Translations under genes and position numbers: made by a program
Notes under the pieces: generated by a model
Database searches by the model: none
What the model was told of the DNA's origin: nothing
The model's input: the letters and a program-made list of their open reading frames with translations, nothing else
NCBI GenBank assembly: GCA_963920525.1
Contig: OY986439.1
Coordinates: 47,590,982-47,654,981 of the forward strand
Direction: 5' to 3'
Source of the DNA: Dichetophora obliterata
Taxonomy: Eukaryota; Arthropoda; Insecta; Diptera; Sciomyzidae
Length of the DNA: 64,000 nt
Shown: one piece after another, positions 47,691 to 60,413 of the stretch
How positions within the stretch are numbered: the stretch's first letter is position 1
Layout: each line of letters opens with the position of its first letter

Positions 47691-48200
47691 TTAGGGGGTT
47701 TCAGACTATCTTACATGTGGGATGCACATATAGGACGGCAGAATAACGAGAATGTCTGTGCGAGCTTTCGGACTAACCTACATGTGGGATGCCCTTCATT
47801 ATAGTTTAGCGTTCAAGAAGATAGCATCGTGCGATGACTAGACAATTTCTTACTGTTTTATAATTTATGAAGTTTACTTCTATAAAGTTTAATAAACTCC
47901 TTTCAAAAACAGTATGCGAAATTCCTGCCATTTTTATACATTAAACTTTGCACTCTTTTTTACGTTTTTCTTTATATACTCACTCCACAACTTTTTTTTG
48001 GAATGAGAAAATGTATGAAGTCGGATTAGCGTGCGTTCACACATACTACGTCTAGGATGGACCACCACAAAAAATCAAATGTTTTTGATTTCCATCCCAC
48101 ATGTAGGACGGGTCGCAGCATTTGCTTTCGCACATCCTACATGTCCATCCGACCTGTCAAATCCGTCCTACATGTAAGATAGTCCGAAACCTCCTATTAG
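47691..48200. mobile_element. MITE with reiterated ACATGT motif
   Basis: AGGGGGTTTCAGACTATCTT at the left is inverted as AAGATAGTCCGAAACCTCC(T) at the right. The motif TACATGTGGGATG or its inverse occurs about five times near the ends. Non-coding. TTAG at both edges may be the target. Confidence 0.78.
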
Positions 48201-48985
48201 CTATTTAAACAACAAAAGTAGCAAGGTTCCAGTGAACGGGTGGAAAATTTTCACTAGTAGTTTTAAGTGTAGATATTACTTGTGAATTCAGTCATGAATG
48301 ACTACTGACGCTTAAGGCAAGGCCGGTGGTCTAGCGCTAGAAAATTTAAGGTATTTTTAGGATTTTTGAAAAAAGATAAAATATTGAACAACGATATTTA
48401 AACTTTTAAGGTATATTGTAACACTCATTCATCATAAAAAAAAATTATTTTTTTAATTAAAAAAATTGTTGATCTTGTGCAAAATGGCGCTCAATGAGAC
48501 GCTCTCAAGAAAAAGGGGCATGAACGGTGTTGTAGATTTTCACTTTTCCATTTAGCGGAAAAATAAAAACCAAGAATATTATTAATCAGTATGAGTGCAG
48601 CTATGGCTGGCACTAGAAAAAAAATTTGAAAATTGACAGAATGAAGCACACAATTTTGAAAATTAAGTTCTAAAAACAACTTGCTTTCTACCGGTTATTA
48701 AGTGTAGTATATACGATGTTTTTGAAATAAAACCATGCCGAAAAAAGTAGCTAAAATGAGTATAAAGAGAATGAATGTAGACGAAACACTGTGGCTCGAC
48801 ACCTAGTAAAACGGCTGTCGAAGTGAAAATTATGTCAGAAAGACTATACTTTTGATATATTAAATAAAATCAATTTCATAAAGATTCTAGGCTTTAAATA
48901 ATGCCGTAATATTCGCACAACACGATTAGGAAAGCTATTGATGTAATATTTGCTAGAAATATCGATGACATTACATCTATGTATA
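48201..48985. other. gene-free AT-rich stretch
   Basis: No supported feature. Confidence 0.45.
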
Positions 48986-48987
48986 TA

Positions 48988-50288
48988 CAGGGTGCGGCTA
49001 AAGTAACTATATGATTTGTTTTTTAAAGAACTATTGAATGGAATGAAAAAAACAAAAAAAATTTATGATAAAAAGAAAGTTTATTTTATGTTATTTTTTA
49101 CATTAATTATGAAAAATAATATCAGTTAAATGACAACCGTTTTCTCTAACGCAAAAATGTGCTCTTTTTATGGCATTTTCCATAACTTTGTTGAGTGTTT
49201 CTTGTGGTATACGATCAATATCTTCTTGAATGTTGTCCTTTAGTTGCTGCAAGGTTTGGGGCTTATTCAAATAAACTTTGTCTTTGAGATAGCCCCACAA
49301 GAAAAAATCCGGTGCAGTCAAATCTGGCGATCGTGGTGGCCATCTCAAATCGCCGTTTTTAAAAATTAACCGATTTGGAAATTGTTGTCTTAATAAGTCC
49401 ATCGTTGCACGGGCTGTATGAGCTGTTGCACCATCTTGTTGAAACCATATATTGGCGTTTGGTGGCAATTGCGGAAATAAAAAATTTTGTAGCATTACTC
49501 TGTAACGTTCTCCATTTATACACCTTGATCGTTTTCAAAAAAAAAAGGACCGTAAACTTTTTGGGCGGTAATGCCACACCAAACGGTAACACGAATTGCG
49601 TGTAAAGATTTCTGATGAAGATTTTTGGGATTTTGGGATCCCCAAAATCTGTTGTTTTGTTTATTTACGAAACCGTTCAAGTGAAAATGCGCTTCGTCGG
49701 TCATCATTAAATTTGACAAAAAATTTTCATTTTGATCAACGAGATTTAAAACTGCTGTAGCATATTCCAAGCGCAATACGAAGTCCTCAGGATTTAGTTT
49801 TTGGACTAGTTGGATTTTGTAAGGGAAGAGGTGCAAATCATGTTTTAAAATTCGCCGAAGAGTGCGGTCAGAAAGCTGCAACTGGGAAGATCGTCTTCTC
49901 GTTGATGTCTCCGGATTTTCTTCGACGCTCTGTCGCACAGCATCAATATTTTCGGCCGATCTGCCAGTTCGAGGTCTGCCCGTACGTCTTGAATCTCCGA
50001 CAGTCCCATATTCAGCAAAATTATTCACCAACGAACGAATGGTTGGACCCGTTGGAGCAGTTCTTACACCATAAAATCTTCTGTATGCACGTTGAGTATT
50101 AATTATCGAACGATGATTTTCAATGAATAGAAAAACAATCTTAGTTCTTTGCGCAATTGTATAGCGTTCCATTTTTAAATATTCTCCCAAGTTTAATTTC
50201 TGAAATAGGAAAAAAGAAAAAGTTTAATACTCGCAAGCAAAGAAGTTACAATTGTTTTACATCATATAGTAACCTTAGCCGCACCCTG
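48988..50288 (-). mobile_element. mariner, DD41D (rosa-type), full length
   Basis: Inverted ends CAGGGTGCGGCTAA, flanked by TA at 48986-48987 and 50289-50290. The length of 1.3 kb is that of an autonomous mariner. DD41D mariners of the rosa group are known from tephritid flies. Confidence 0.9.
49103..50172 (-). pseudogene. DD41D mariner transposase, one frameshift
   Basis: Starts MERYTIAQRTK with helix-turn-helix segments at about residues 10-110 (GPTIRSLVNNF and SDRTLRRILKHDL). The catalytic Asp residues lie in MTDEAHFHL, FQQDGATAHT and APDFFLWG; 41 residues separate the second from the third. The frame slips by one base near 49505-49515 (between NDQGV and NGERYR). Otherwise it is complete to CHLTDIIFHN, so this is a recently inactivated copy. 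Confidence 0.9.
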
Positions 50289-50290
50289 TA

Positions 50291-51385
50291 ATATAATATA
50301 CGTTTGATATTTAAGATATTAAAAAACAATAATTTCAGTAACTTTTACAAAAATATTTTAAAATGAATGTAAAATAATATTGTAAGCTGATACAATTTAC
50401 TGGTGGGAATACTATTTTTTAGTTAACATATTTATATTTTTTCATTTATTTTTATTTAAAATTTTTTCACTAAAAATAACCATTAAATTTTCAAACTTAT
50501 GAAACTGCGAAAAAGCTTCGATTCTCTCGCATGTCCAGCGACGGATTTGTTTTTTTTTTATTTAATGTATTTCTAAATAATATTCAATAACAATAAAATT
50601 AATTAAATAATGATTTGAAAGTTATAATAATTGTTCAAAGTGTCCTCTATTAGATTGAATACAAGCAATGGCCCGGCTCTCAATAGTTTGTGTAATATTA
50701 ATATTTGAAGCGTCGCACAGTGAGGCCAAAATCCAAAAACGTACGAATAATTGAGAGGAGCCCTGTACTCAAAATATGTGTATATGGTTATACGTATTAT
50801 AACAATATAGGTGAAAAACACTATTCTCCAAAAAAAATTTAGTGGAAAAATTTTTTTGACAGCATTTTAAAGTAAGAGGTTATAATGATTTTTCGATGTT
50901 TTTATAATAAAACTAGAGTTAAAATTAAGCAATAGTGTTAAAATTTAGCACAGTGATTGTTTATAACACTTTAAGTTTAAAAAATAAATATTGGGCTCAT
51001 TTGCCTTAGAGTCGTGGCACCTCCCATACAGACTGAACAGCTATTTCTCCTCTTCTTAAAAGTAAATACCTTAAAGTACCTATTTTATTGTACTTGAAGT
51101 AATATAAAATTATAAACCAAATAGGTTGACTGACATGAGAAGGCGTGATTTTGACGACAAACTTTAACTTACCTACGTGGGTGCTACGCATACATTAAGA
51201 TATTCAAGTCTAAATATTTATGTGAAAAATTATGAATATATAATAAAAATAATTTTAAAAAACTTTTCTTTACAATAAAATATATGTATTTATTAGTAAA
51301 ACTATTTCAAAACAGCATCCACATAGTATTCGTAGCCAATTTCTTCATCACTATCAACATCATCTTCAGGCATTTGTTCATTGTT
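50291..51385. other. gene-free AT-rich stretch
   Basis: No gene, terminal repeat or RNA signal recognised. Confidence 0.45.
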
Positions 51386-51836
51386 AGGGCGAATTTACAC
51401 ATTTCACTCAAAACGATGATAGTGAACGTTGAACGATGACAGTGAATCAATTTTTAATTTACATTATTCAAAGTGTAAATTTGAAATTTGATGGATGATT
51501 CGGTGTTGAATGTCAAAATATATTCGTTGGCTGATTAATTTTATTGACGTGTAAAAAACTAAATAAATAAAAGCTATTCAGCAATTATATAAAAAAATAT
51601 AAACTTTGTGCTTGAAATTATGTTAACACCCTTCAATTTTGTTTTAGTACGAATGATACATCAGTTCGAATTGCTTTCACTTTCATCAAAAGTAGGAAGA
51701 CCTTCTACTTCTTTCACTGTTCAATGTGGATGACAATCATCTTCATTTTAAAGATGAAACTCAATTTACATTTTACAAATCAGATGATTTATCCAAAGTG
51801 AACGATGATAGTGAATCGTGTGAATTCGCCTTTAGT
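51386..51836. mobile_element. MITE, GGCGAATT-ended family (copy 2)
   Basis: TTAGGGCGAATTTACACAT at the left and TGTGAATTCGCCTTTAG at the right are inverted ends. TTAG at both edges may be the target duplicate. The right half matches 29785-29915 in reverse. Confidence 0.75.
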
Positions 51837-51874
51837 ATTGGGCGATTACATTGCTTTTCAACAGCACTCTCTTT

Positions 51875-53468
51875 ACTTTGCATACACGTAGTGTTGGCTA
51901 CAATTTAGAAAATAAATTTGTAATTATGTTGATTTTATATGATTTAAGTACAAATTCTAAATGTTTGATAGTTTAAATCATACTTGATTTTAAATTTTGT
52001 TGTTGTTTCTTTGGAAAGATTCGTTAGTACAATTGGTTATTCTAACATTGACGTTTAGCTCAATAAATGATTTTAAACTATCAGACAACTAGAATTTGTA
52101 TTTAAAATCAAGTATGATTTAATTTATCAAACATTTAGAATTTGTATTTAAATCATATAAAATCAACATAATAAATAACAAGGTCATTTAGAAAACACTT
52201 TAAATTTGTAAATTTTATTTCTTTCAAGTAGTTACTGAGTTACGGGTACTCAAAAATGGAAAAAAGTCGGTTTTTTTCTTTAGGACTGTTTTTCATTTGA
52301 TCGTTACTTCTGTTAAGTTTAAGATAGGGCAACGATTTTAGATTCATATTATAGATATTTTCAAAAGACTTATTTTGTACAATAAAACTGTAAAATTTCT
52401 AAAATATTTACGTTATTTTTTTTTTGCATAAAAGTTTAAAAAAAAAATTTTGATGAAAGTCATTTTTAAAAATTTTGGAAAAAATATATATTAATTAATG
52501 ATATTTTATTTAAGTTCTCTCAAAATTTTAGCCTGGGACTACAATGGGAACACTATTAAAATAAATTTCAAATTAAACTTACCTTAAAATTTATGCTCAA
52601 CACAGCAGCTTTCGAGAAAGCAACAAGAACTGAACACACTAAAGAAGGCCATATGTGTGTGTATGTGCACAGTGGGACATCGGTGCTTCGGTCTATTCTA
52701 AGCGGAGTTGATAAAATTCTTCGAAATAAACTCATCTAATAACAATTAACATTCAACAATAGCTGCACATTCAAGAAAAAACCTACAAAAATAAAAATCC
52801 TAACAAAAATTACCGAACGTGCTTCAAATCCCAATAATCGCCAGTTCTGTGAGTGCAAGTGAAGCGCTTAAATATTAAACTTTGACGTCAAAAAATATAG
52901 CAAAAGTAGAGCTTTTTCAATTTTAATTGTTATTAGATGATTTTATTTCGAAGAATTTTACCAACTCTGCTTAGCTAAGACCCAAGCACCGATGTCGCAC
53001 TGTGCACAAACACACACATATGGTCTTCTTTAGTGTGTTCACTGCTTATTGCTTTCTCGAAAGCTGCTGTGTTGAGCATAAATTTTAAGGTAAATTTACT
53101 TTGAAATTTAATAGTGTTCCCATTGTCGTCCTAGGCTAAAATTTGGCGAGAACTTAGATAAACTATTATTAATTAATATATATTTTTCCAAATTTTTAAA
53201 AATGACTTTCATCAAAATATTTTTTTTAAACTTTTATGCAAAAAAAAATAACGTATATATTTTAGAAATTTTACAGTTTTATTATACAAAATAAGCCTTT
53301 TGAAAATATCTATAATATAAATCTATAATCGTTGCTCTGTCTCAAACTTAACCGAAGTTATGATCAAATGAAAAACAGTCCTCGTACCCGTAACTCAGTA
53401 ACCACTCGAAAAAAAAAAAATTGCAAATTTATTTTCTAAATTGTAGCCAACACTACGTGTATACAAAG
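51875..53468. mobile_element. foldback element with about 560-bp arms
   Basis: The left arm 51875-52755 (interrupted by copy B) is inverted at 52905-53468, leaving a loop of about 150 bp. Matching blocks include CACGTAGTGTTGGCTAC at the outer ends and TTATTTCGAAGAATTTTA at the inner ends. The arms differ by scattered substitutions and indels, so it is not a recent assembly artefact. No transposase is encoded. Confidence 0.85.
51924..52201 (+). mobile_element. palindromic insertion, copy B, with 10-bp target duplication
   Basis: AAATTTGTAA flanks the copy at 51914-51923 and 52202-52211. The opposite arm of the host foldback (about 53410-53445) shows the unfilled site. The inverted arms meet almost directly; the tRNA-like centre seen in copies A and C is missing. 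The one-sided tail after CATAATAAAT is present. Confidence 0.78.
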
Positions 53469-53861
53469 TTTAAACCAAATCGGAGAGGGTCAGGTAGAGA
53501 ATTTAATTTTTTTTTGTCGAAAAGCAATGGAATCACTCTGGGATCGGTTTCATTTAGATTAATTGTTGGAAATATCAGTAGATCTAAGGCTGTTTTAGCT
53601 GTAAGGCTGTTTAAGGCTGTTTTAGCAATTTTCTTTTTGATGGCTTCCTCAAACTTGAAATTTTAAGAACTTCAATATTCTAGTAAAGAACCTAAACAAA
53701 GTTAAGTGCAAGATAACCGTAGGAAAATGGCTTACATTACTGAAGATGATCGGGAAGTATTACATCTTATTAAAGAACCACAGTATTACAGAAGCATGGC
53801 ATTGTCATAGCTTAATTAAAAGATCAAAGGGTCAGAATAATTCACAAAATATATTAATTTC

Positions 53862-53989
53862 ATATACGTTATACCGGACCTTCGAAATGAACCTATAGAG
53901 ATTGCTGTTGTAAAGAAAAAAGACCTATTAGCAATGGCATCCTATTTACCCAATCAATATGCTGAATTTTACAGGGCAACTTGTAGTTA
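53862..53989 (+). pseudogene. possible C-terminal fragment of a transposon protein
   Basis: The frame ends EPIEIAVVKKKDLLAMASYL then PNQYAEFYRATCS and a stop. A KKKDLL...YLP..Y..FY pattern recalls the C-terminal segments of some insect transposon-borne proteins. Upstream frames are interrupted. The family is uncertain. Confidence 0.3.
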
Positions 53990-54855
53990 AAAACATACAA
54001 AAATGCATTATATATTTGTTTTTCATATACTTGTTAATTTTTATTTTCGATCTGTTACATCAAAAAAATAAGTTCCTTTTCTCTTACTTATATTAAAAAA
54101 AAAAATGGAAAAGACGTATTATTGTTTTATATGTCACGTTTATTTGCCGAAAAACGTTTTAAGGGCCATCAGCGAAGATGTTATGCTTGCTGGAAGAACG
54201 TGTTATCATCCATTGCGTTTTGGATACACAACGTTTTTCCATTACGAAAGTATCTAAATCCTTTTTATTTTTTCTTATATACATGTAAATTTTATTAAAA
54301 CTCTTACACCATAAAAGATGAAATCGAATTCAAATGGCTCTAAGTGTGCAATTAAAAAGGTATTTTTCACTTGCTGAAAACTTGCAATTTTGTCACTTAC
54401 AACGTTATTCACGGCGACGGTTCATTTCTTATCTCCTCCCTGGTTTGCTTAGCTACTGTCTCTATCCGCTGTCGCAATTGCTACAATGTTGTTATTTCTG
54501 CTGAGGATATAATATCTTATCCTGCCCCAAATATAGAAGTCGAGAACTGTTAGATAGAACTTATAGAACGTGTACTTCTTTTATAATAATTTTTTTATGG
54601 ACATTTAAATCAGTGCACCTACTCTGTAACGAAATCAGTTTTGTCTTGAGTTTCAGCAGCACAAAATCGTATGTTTAGCATATTATGTATTAAGTTTAGT
54701 ATATTAGGTATAAGTTTAGCAAATATTTTAAAATAAGAAATTATTATAACTTCTATATTACTTTTTAACTAGTTGTATTTTTATTATTATTAATATGAAT
54801 ATTATTTATACATTTGTTAATTAATTTTATGATCTATTTATTTATTACATGAACT
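53990..54855. other. gene-free stretch
   Basis: Includes a fragment of the 6545-6770 MITE end near 54385-54415. No gene is supported. Confidence 0.45.
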
Positions 54856-55050
54856 AAATTGCGACTTTTAGATCAAGTAAGTTTTTAAGAAGGCAACAAC
54901 AACAACAACAACAACAACAACTTTGTATAGAGTCAATCACTTAGCTGACTTAGTCATTTAATACTGACTGACTTAGCTAAGTGATTGACTCTATACAGAG
55001 TTGTTGTTGTTGCCTTCTTAAAAACTTACTTGATCTAAAGCTTGCAATTT
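54856..55050. repeat. 195-bp near-perfect hairpin
   Basis: The sequence from AAATTGC to GCAATTT is an inverted repeat over nearly its whole length, centred near 54960, with (AAC)n on the left arm and a shorter (GTT)n on the right. It is probably a short MITE. Confidence 0.8.
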
Positions 55051-55079
55051 AATTAATGTAATTATTTATAAATAATAAA

Positions 55080-55495
55080 AAAGTATGTTAATTTCATAAA
55101 TTTGTACATAAAAATTTATTGGTAAAAAAGGACATAGTCTATTTTTAAAAAAATAAATCATTTAAATAAGACGTCCCAGTTAAATATTTTGTATGGGAAC
55201 TTTGTAGTATATACATACTTTAAGGGTATCAGTAAAAAAAAACAAAATAAAAATATTAAGGTAACTTTGTGAGAAAATCCTATTTTTATTATAATTTATT
55301 TTTTAAATTTTAAAAATTTTGACTTTTGGGAGCTATATTTCCACATTCTGAATTCAGTATCCTACTGTTATGATACCGAAACAAAGCCTATGGAGGCAAT
55401 GTTATTGTCTTTGGTAGCGCCTATTTTACCAAACACGTTTTCTTAAACACCTTGTGTCTTAGTGGATGTTGAAAAAAAACCCCCTTTCCTTACAA
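55080..55495 (+). repeat. uninterrupted copy of the dispersed element at 46326-47285
   Basis: Inverse of 46326-46578 and 47107-47285. It supplies the empty site for palindromic insertion copy A. Confidence 0.75.
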
Positions 55496-58400
55496 TGTTT
55501 TGCTCAAAATAAGTCAAGGAATCACCCTTTAGCAGATTAACATCTCAAGTCCTTACACCCTGTTTTTAAAATGCTCAAAGATTTCACTTAGTTGAAGAAT
55601 TATCTGTTGATTTAAATTTATGTATATTAATTTTCGAAAAAAGACAAACATTTTTTAAGATACGGCCGCTAAGAATACACTGTGCTCCTCGGACATACAG
55701 ATAGTCCTAAACATGAACGATGCTATGGTTTGTCTCTCCCTGCGCGGGGCAGCTTAATACAGATATCTAAATAACTTTCAACATGTGGCAATTTATAACA
55801 ATTTCGTTCAACTTCCTGATATCGTAATGCAATCCAGTGAATTGCTAGCAATCGATATAAATGTCAATATGTTGTTACACTGCAGAATAAAACGATAAAC
55901 GAGCACAATGACAACAAAAGTAACAGTAATAGCAACAACAAAAACGATACCAATATGACTTCATTGACTCACCCATTGACTATAATGCTGATGATAGCGA
56001 TGATGTAGATACTTTTCTCAACGATACGATACCTCAATGAATGAATCCGTGAAGTTGATGATGATTGGGAGTAAATATTAGCGAAAATGGGGAACTCAAT
56101 AGTGAACTCAATAGTGCCGTATAGCAAACAGAGAAAAAGACACACACGTACATACACTCACATTGCCATGACATAGACAGGTTGTGAAGTTAATGCGCGC
56201 AAATAAATCGCAAAAAATCAATTGAGCACTAAAATAGTTCAACATTCAGTGGAAGACGGCAGCACAACAACTACGATATTTTTAAAGAAAAACAACAAAG
56301 CAAAAATTGAGAACGTAACCCGTTGACAGGATATGATGCAAACGGATGCGGATGCTAAAAATAAGAAGAAACAAAAATAAAATAATATAAAAGAAAATTT
56401 AAAAAATGTTATTGTTATCTTTATTGCTGTCAATTCGGCAAAGTGTGTCAGTAGTTGTAGCAGAGCAAGTAATACACACACACTTGCTTCTTTACGCTTT
56501 CATATAAAAAAAAACAAAAACTATTAAAGCACTGAAAAATTTTTGAACATTTCAATAAATAAGGATATATAATTTTAAATTTCATTGCAAAAATTTTAAG
56601 AGATATTTTTAAAATGCACATGAATTTGTGTATGAAACTAAGGTACTGCAATTATTCATCAAATAAATTTAAAAATTTTTTAATTAATTTGATACTAACG
56701 ATATTTTTAAAGAAAACTTAAAACTTAGCGTACAAATAAGCAACTCATACAACTTCTTTAAGCTCTTTAAGCTTAAGAACAACACAAGACACTTAAATGC
56801 TTAAAAAGCATTTATAGAAGATAATAAAGATAATAATAAAGGAACACAAATAGCACAACACATACAAACACACACAAACACACACGCACTACCTCCTACA
56901 TTTTTGAACAAAAATATTTAAGCACCGAAATATATGCTCAAAAGTTCTTGAATAACACACATAAATCTGGCAGCGTTAAAGTGAAGCCCGGCTTAAGTTA
57001 TTTGCTGCCACTGGCTTTTGTGTGGGTGTTGCTAGATACGAGTGCGAGTGTGAGTGCGAGAGTGAGTGTGGGTGTTTGAGAACATTTGTTTGTCTGAGCT
57101 GTAAGCGTTCATGAATGCGCGTTCTTGTCTGCGGTTTAGGGTGTAAACGTGTTTATTAACGATGGATTTTAAGTTTACAAATTAGAGGGATTTTATTATG
57201 AAACCATTTTAAGCAGTAGGCTTAAAGAACAAAGTAAAGGGAGAAGCATGTGTTTGTGCAGTAAGAGTAAAAAAATAATAAAAACAAATAAAGGTAATTT
57301 GAAAAAACACTTTAAATTTTGCGCAAGCAATGCCAGTTAATATAAGTTTAATATAGAAATAATCCATTTTTAAAATTTAAATTTTGTCTAATTAAAGGAA
57401 AAGCTCAACCTACCACTTTGTTAGTCATATTGTCTTAATTGAACAAAAAACTGAAATCAGTTTTATTGCTCCAAATGAGCGTGCAGATGAGACGAAAATA
57501 ATGGTATCAACACTTTTTTAGTCGGTCAAGCGGCTTTTGCAAAATATACAAATTGGCGGATATTTTTGACTGCAAAAATAAAAACTACAAAATAACCAGT
57601 ATATTTGGCAGGAAAAATTAAAAAAAAAATTTAAGAGAACTGGTAATATAACAACTGAGTGTTATGTTGCTCTAAACGCGATTTACTTGTTTTCGAGAAA
57701 AGTTCATTTTAATATTAATCCTTCAATAAAAAACAATATACGCGCTAGAAACCTGTATAATTTTGACTGCATACGCTATGTTACAACATTATCTCATATG
57801 ACAATTTATAGGTAGTTACGTTAATTTCTTTTCAAGCTTAAGGATGGTGTTAGGAAAAACAATTTTTTTTTAAATAGATTCTTTTTTAATTGATTATTGT
57901 CTTACAACTATTTAAGAATATGTATAAAGTTATTCCAATCAATTTCGTTTATAAGACAGAGACTACAGCGTGTAAAACCCGTTGTGCCATAGTACCTTTA
58001 ACCAACCAAAGCAAGTTTATATGCGTCTTTTTCAAAACATACTTTTTAAAACGAGCAACACTACTGCAAACGAACTAATCGACCAATTTCAATTTTTTTC
58101 TATATCTGTTTGTAATGTAGTTCTACACATCATTTACCAAAATAAACGTCTTTGTAAAATTTGTGTAGTTTTTATACCCAAAAATACAATCAAAAATTAA
58201 GTAATATTTATTACTTTTATTCCACGCTTCATAATTTTCTTAATTTAAGATATTTTCATTCCATTTTGGTAAAAGATGTTCATTCAAGAATACAAGAATC
58301 TTTCTTCGAATACATTTTTGGTTTGTTTTATTCAGACGATCTGTAGCCGAGCTATGATGTAGGGTGAAGTAGGCTGATGTGATGTGTAACACGGCGATTT

Positions 58401-59402
58401 CTCATGCCAAATGTTGACACATGTATGAATGAACAACTGTGATCTGCTACTTTTGACAGCATCCAGTTTTAAGTATGTTTTGGAAGTATGCAGACAAAAT
58501 TTCGAGTTCTTAAAAAGTTCTTTCAAAACATTTTCTTTTAATTTACAAACTATGTATTTCTAGTGCTGCGGTTAAAAATTTCATTACATTTTAAGAGTGA
58601 GTAGGTTTGTGATGTTAGATGTGCCATTGTTTGATATCTTAAAATATCACAAATGATTTTGCATTCTTTCACATTGTACTAAGATCCCATCAATTGAAGT
58701 TCTTGCATTTTGTTCCTTTTGATTTTATTTTTTGTTTATTTTTTTTTTATTTTTTTTTTATTTTAAGACACACATAATCAATTAAAAGATATTGATGAAT
58801 GCCATTAACATTGCAGTAATTTAATTAAGTTTTCAAAATAATGTTTTTACTAAACATAAAATGTTAAAATCACATAAAAAAATTAGAGTTTCTTGTCTTT
58901 AAACCAACATTTTTTTTAGTGTTACACATCACTCAATGTTTTGAAAAAGTCTAAAAAAGCCAAGTTTAACATTTTTGTCCCACTTCACCCATTTCTCAAA
59001 ATATTCAACAGCCATGAAAACACCAACTTCAAATTAATATATGATCGGTATTTCAATACACTCAGAAAACAAATTTACAGAAAATCTAGAAATCCAATCC
59101 AATCCAATCTTAAGAAAATCGTGCTGTATTTAAGGCCATTGCCGATTTTCTAAAAATTAAGTACAATTTTAAAAATAAATTCACACCGGTGAGCGGATGT
59201 GTTTTCTACATCGAACGGTGTTAATTAACACCACATATTTGGTGTGAAATGACGAACTTATCCGATCGGTGTTAAATAAGAAAGGCAAAGAAGAGGAGCA
59301 ATATTGAAATCACTTTCTCGTTGATAAACCAAATAAAAATTGCAATTTCTGAAGACTGAAAGGTTTAATGATTTAAAGATTTAAAAGTGTTTTTTTCACA
59401 TT
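55496..59402. other. long gene-free stretch with simple repeats
   Basis: The stretch is apparently low-copy, with (CA)n near 56870-56890 and GAGTGCGAGTG-type repeats at 57040-57080. A perfect 16-bp palindrome GGTGTTAATTAACACC lies at 59218-59233. No exon with a recognisable domain was found. It could be intron or flank of a gene outside the window. Confidence 0.45.
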
Positions 59403-60057
59403 TTGGGTGAAAACAAAACAAAACAAAACAGCAAATCGGTGTGCTCGACCGTTTTAAAAAATTCGGAGAAAATTATCAAAAATTTAGTTGGGTCTGTAAA
59501 TACTGGAAATGGCATTTTTTATTTCCTCGTTTATTTATTTTGGAAGTTCAAAAATGAAAAAATTATGATAATATTGAAAAATATGCACATTTTTGATGAT
59601 TTATTTCTTGAAAACCAATAGAGATAAAATCGTTCATTTTTTATTTCAATATAAAAATATAAGATTTTATTATGTGTATCCAAACTTTTTCAAACAAATT
59701 ACAGCTTTGCCAAAAAGCTATATTGAAGATAAAATTTTTTCATAAATTTCATAGTTTTCAACCCATATCTTTTCGAAAGGTGATCCAAAAATAAAAAAAT
59801 GATTTTACAAACTTAAAGGATCTCTTAAAAATAGTTAAGAATATGTCAAGAGTTTTGTATTTTTGTGGTTTTAAATTAGCTCTATTTACTCTCAAAGTTA
59901 AGTCGAACAACGAAAATAGCACTTTTAAAAACCCTGTGTCTTCCTTTTCGCATGCAGTAAAAAATCTGAAACTTTGGCAAAAGATGTAACTAATTAAGTT
60001 CAGTAATACCTTCTAGTTTCATGATGGAGACTTTAATTGTTTCTACGGTATAGATTC
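59403..60057 (+). repeat. left arm of a large palindrome reaching the window edge
   Basis: Inverse of 62768-63160 plus 63739-64000. Matching blocks include GTTTCTACGGTATAGATT at the inner end and AATTTTTGATAATTTT near the outer part. The spacer of about 2.7 kb holds a deleted mariner and a minisatellite. Confidence 0.85.
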
Positions 60058-60413
60058 TCAATGTGAGAAAATAATGATTATTTCTCAAATTTTAATGAAA
60101 AAAAAATCAGCATATTCTACTTGTCGCAGAACACTTTTGAGTATACCGAATTGTTGCAATTTGTATTGCCTTTTACGGACACAGAGAGATGTGCTCAAAT
60201 CTACCGACACCTAATTTCAAAACAAACAACGATTTAAAAATCAGAAGACAACAAAACAGTGAAATCGAGGGTGCTGCAATTTATTTTAAGGCAATATCTG
60301 TTAATTTTGTCTCACAGTGATGTCTACCAAAATTGTTAAGTGTTAAACTTTATGTCGAATGTTTAATATGTAAGTTTTCCAGTTTGTATTTCATATTGCT
60401 AAAAATTGTTATA

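Noticed and set aside
59218..59233. Perfect palindrome GGTGTTAATTAACACC as a hormone-receptor-type site
   Set aside because: A single short palindrome in AT-rich sequence with no neighbouring gene; there is no evidence for a regulatory role.
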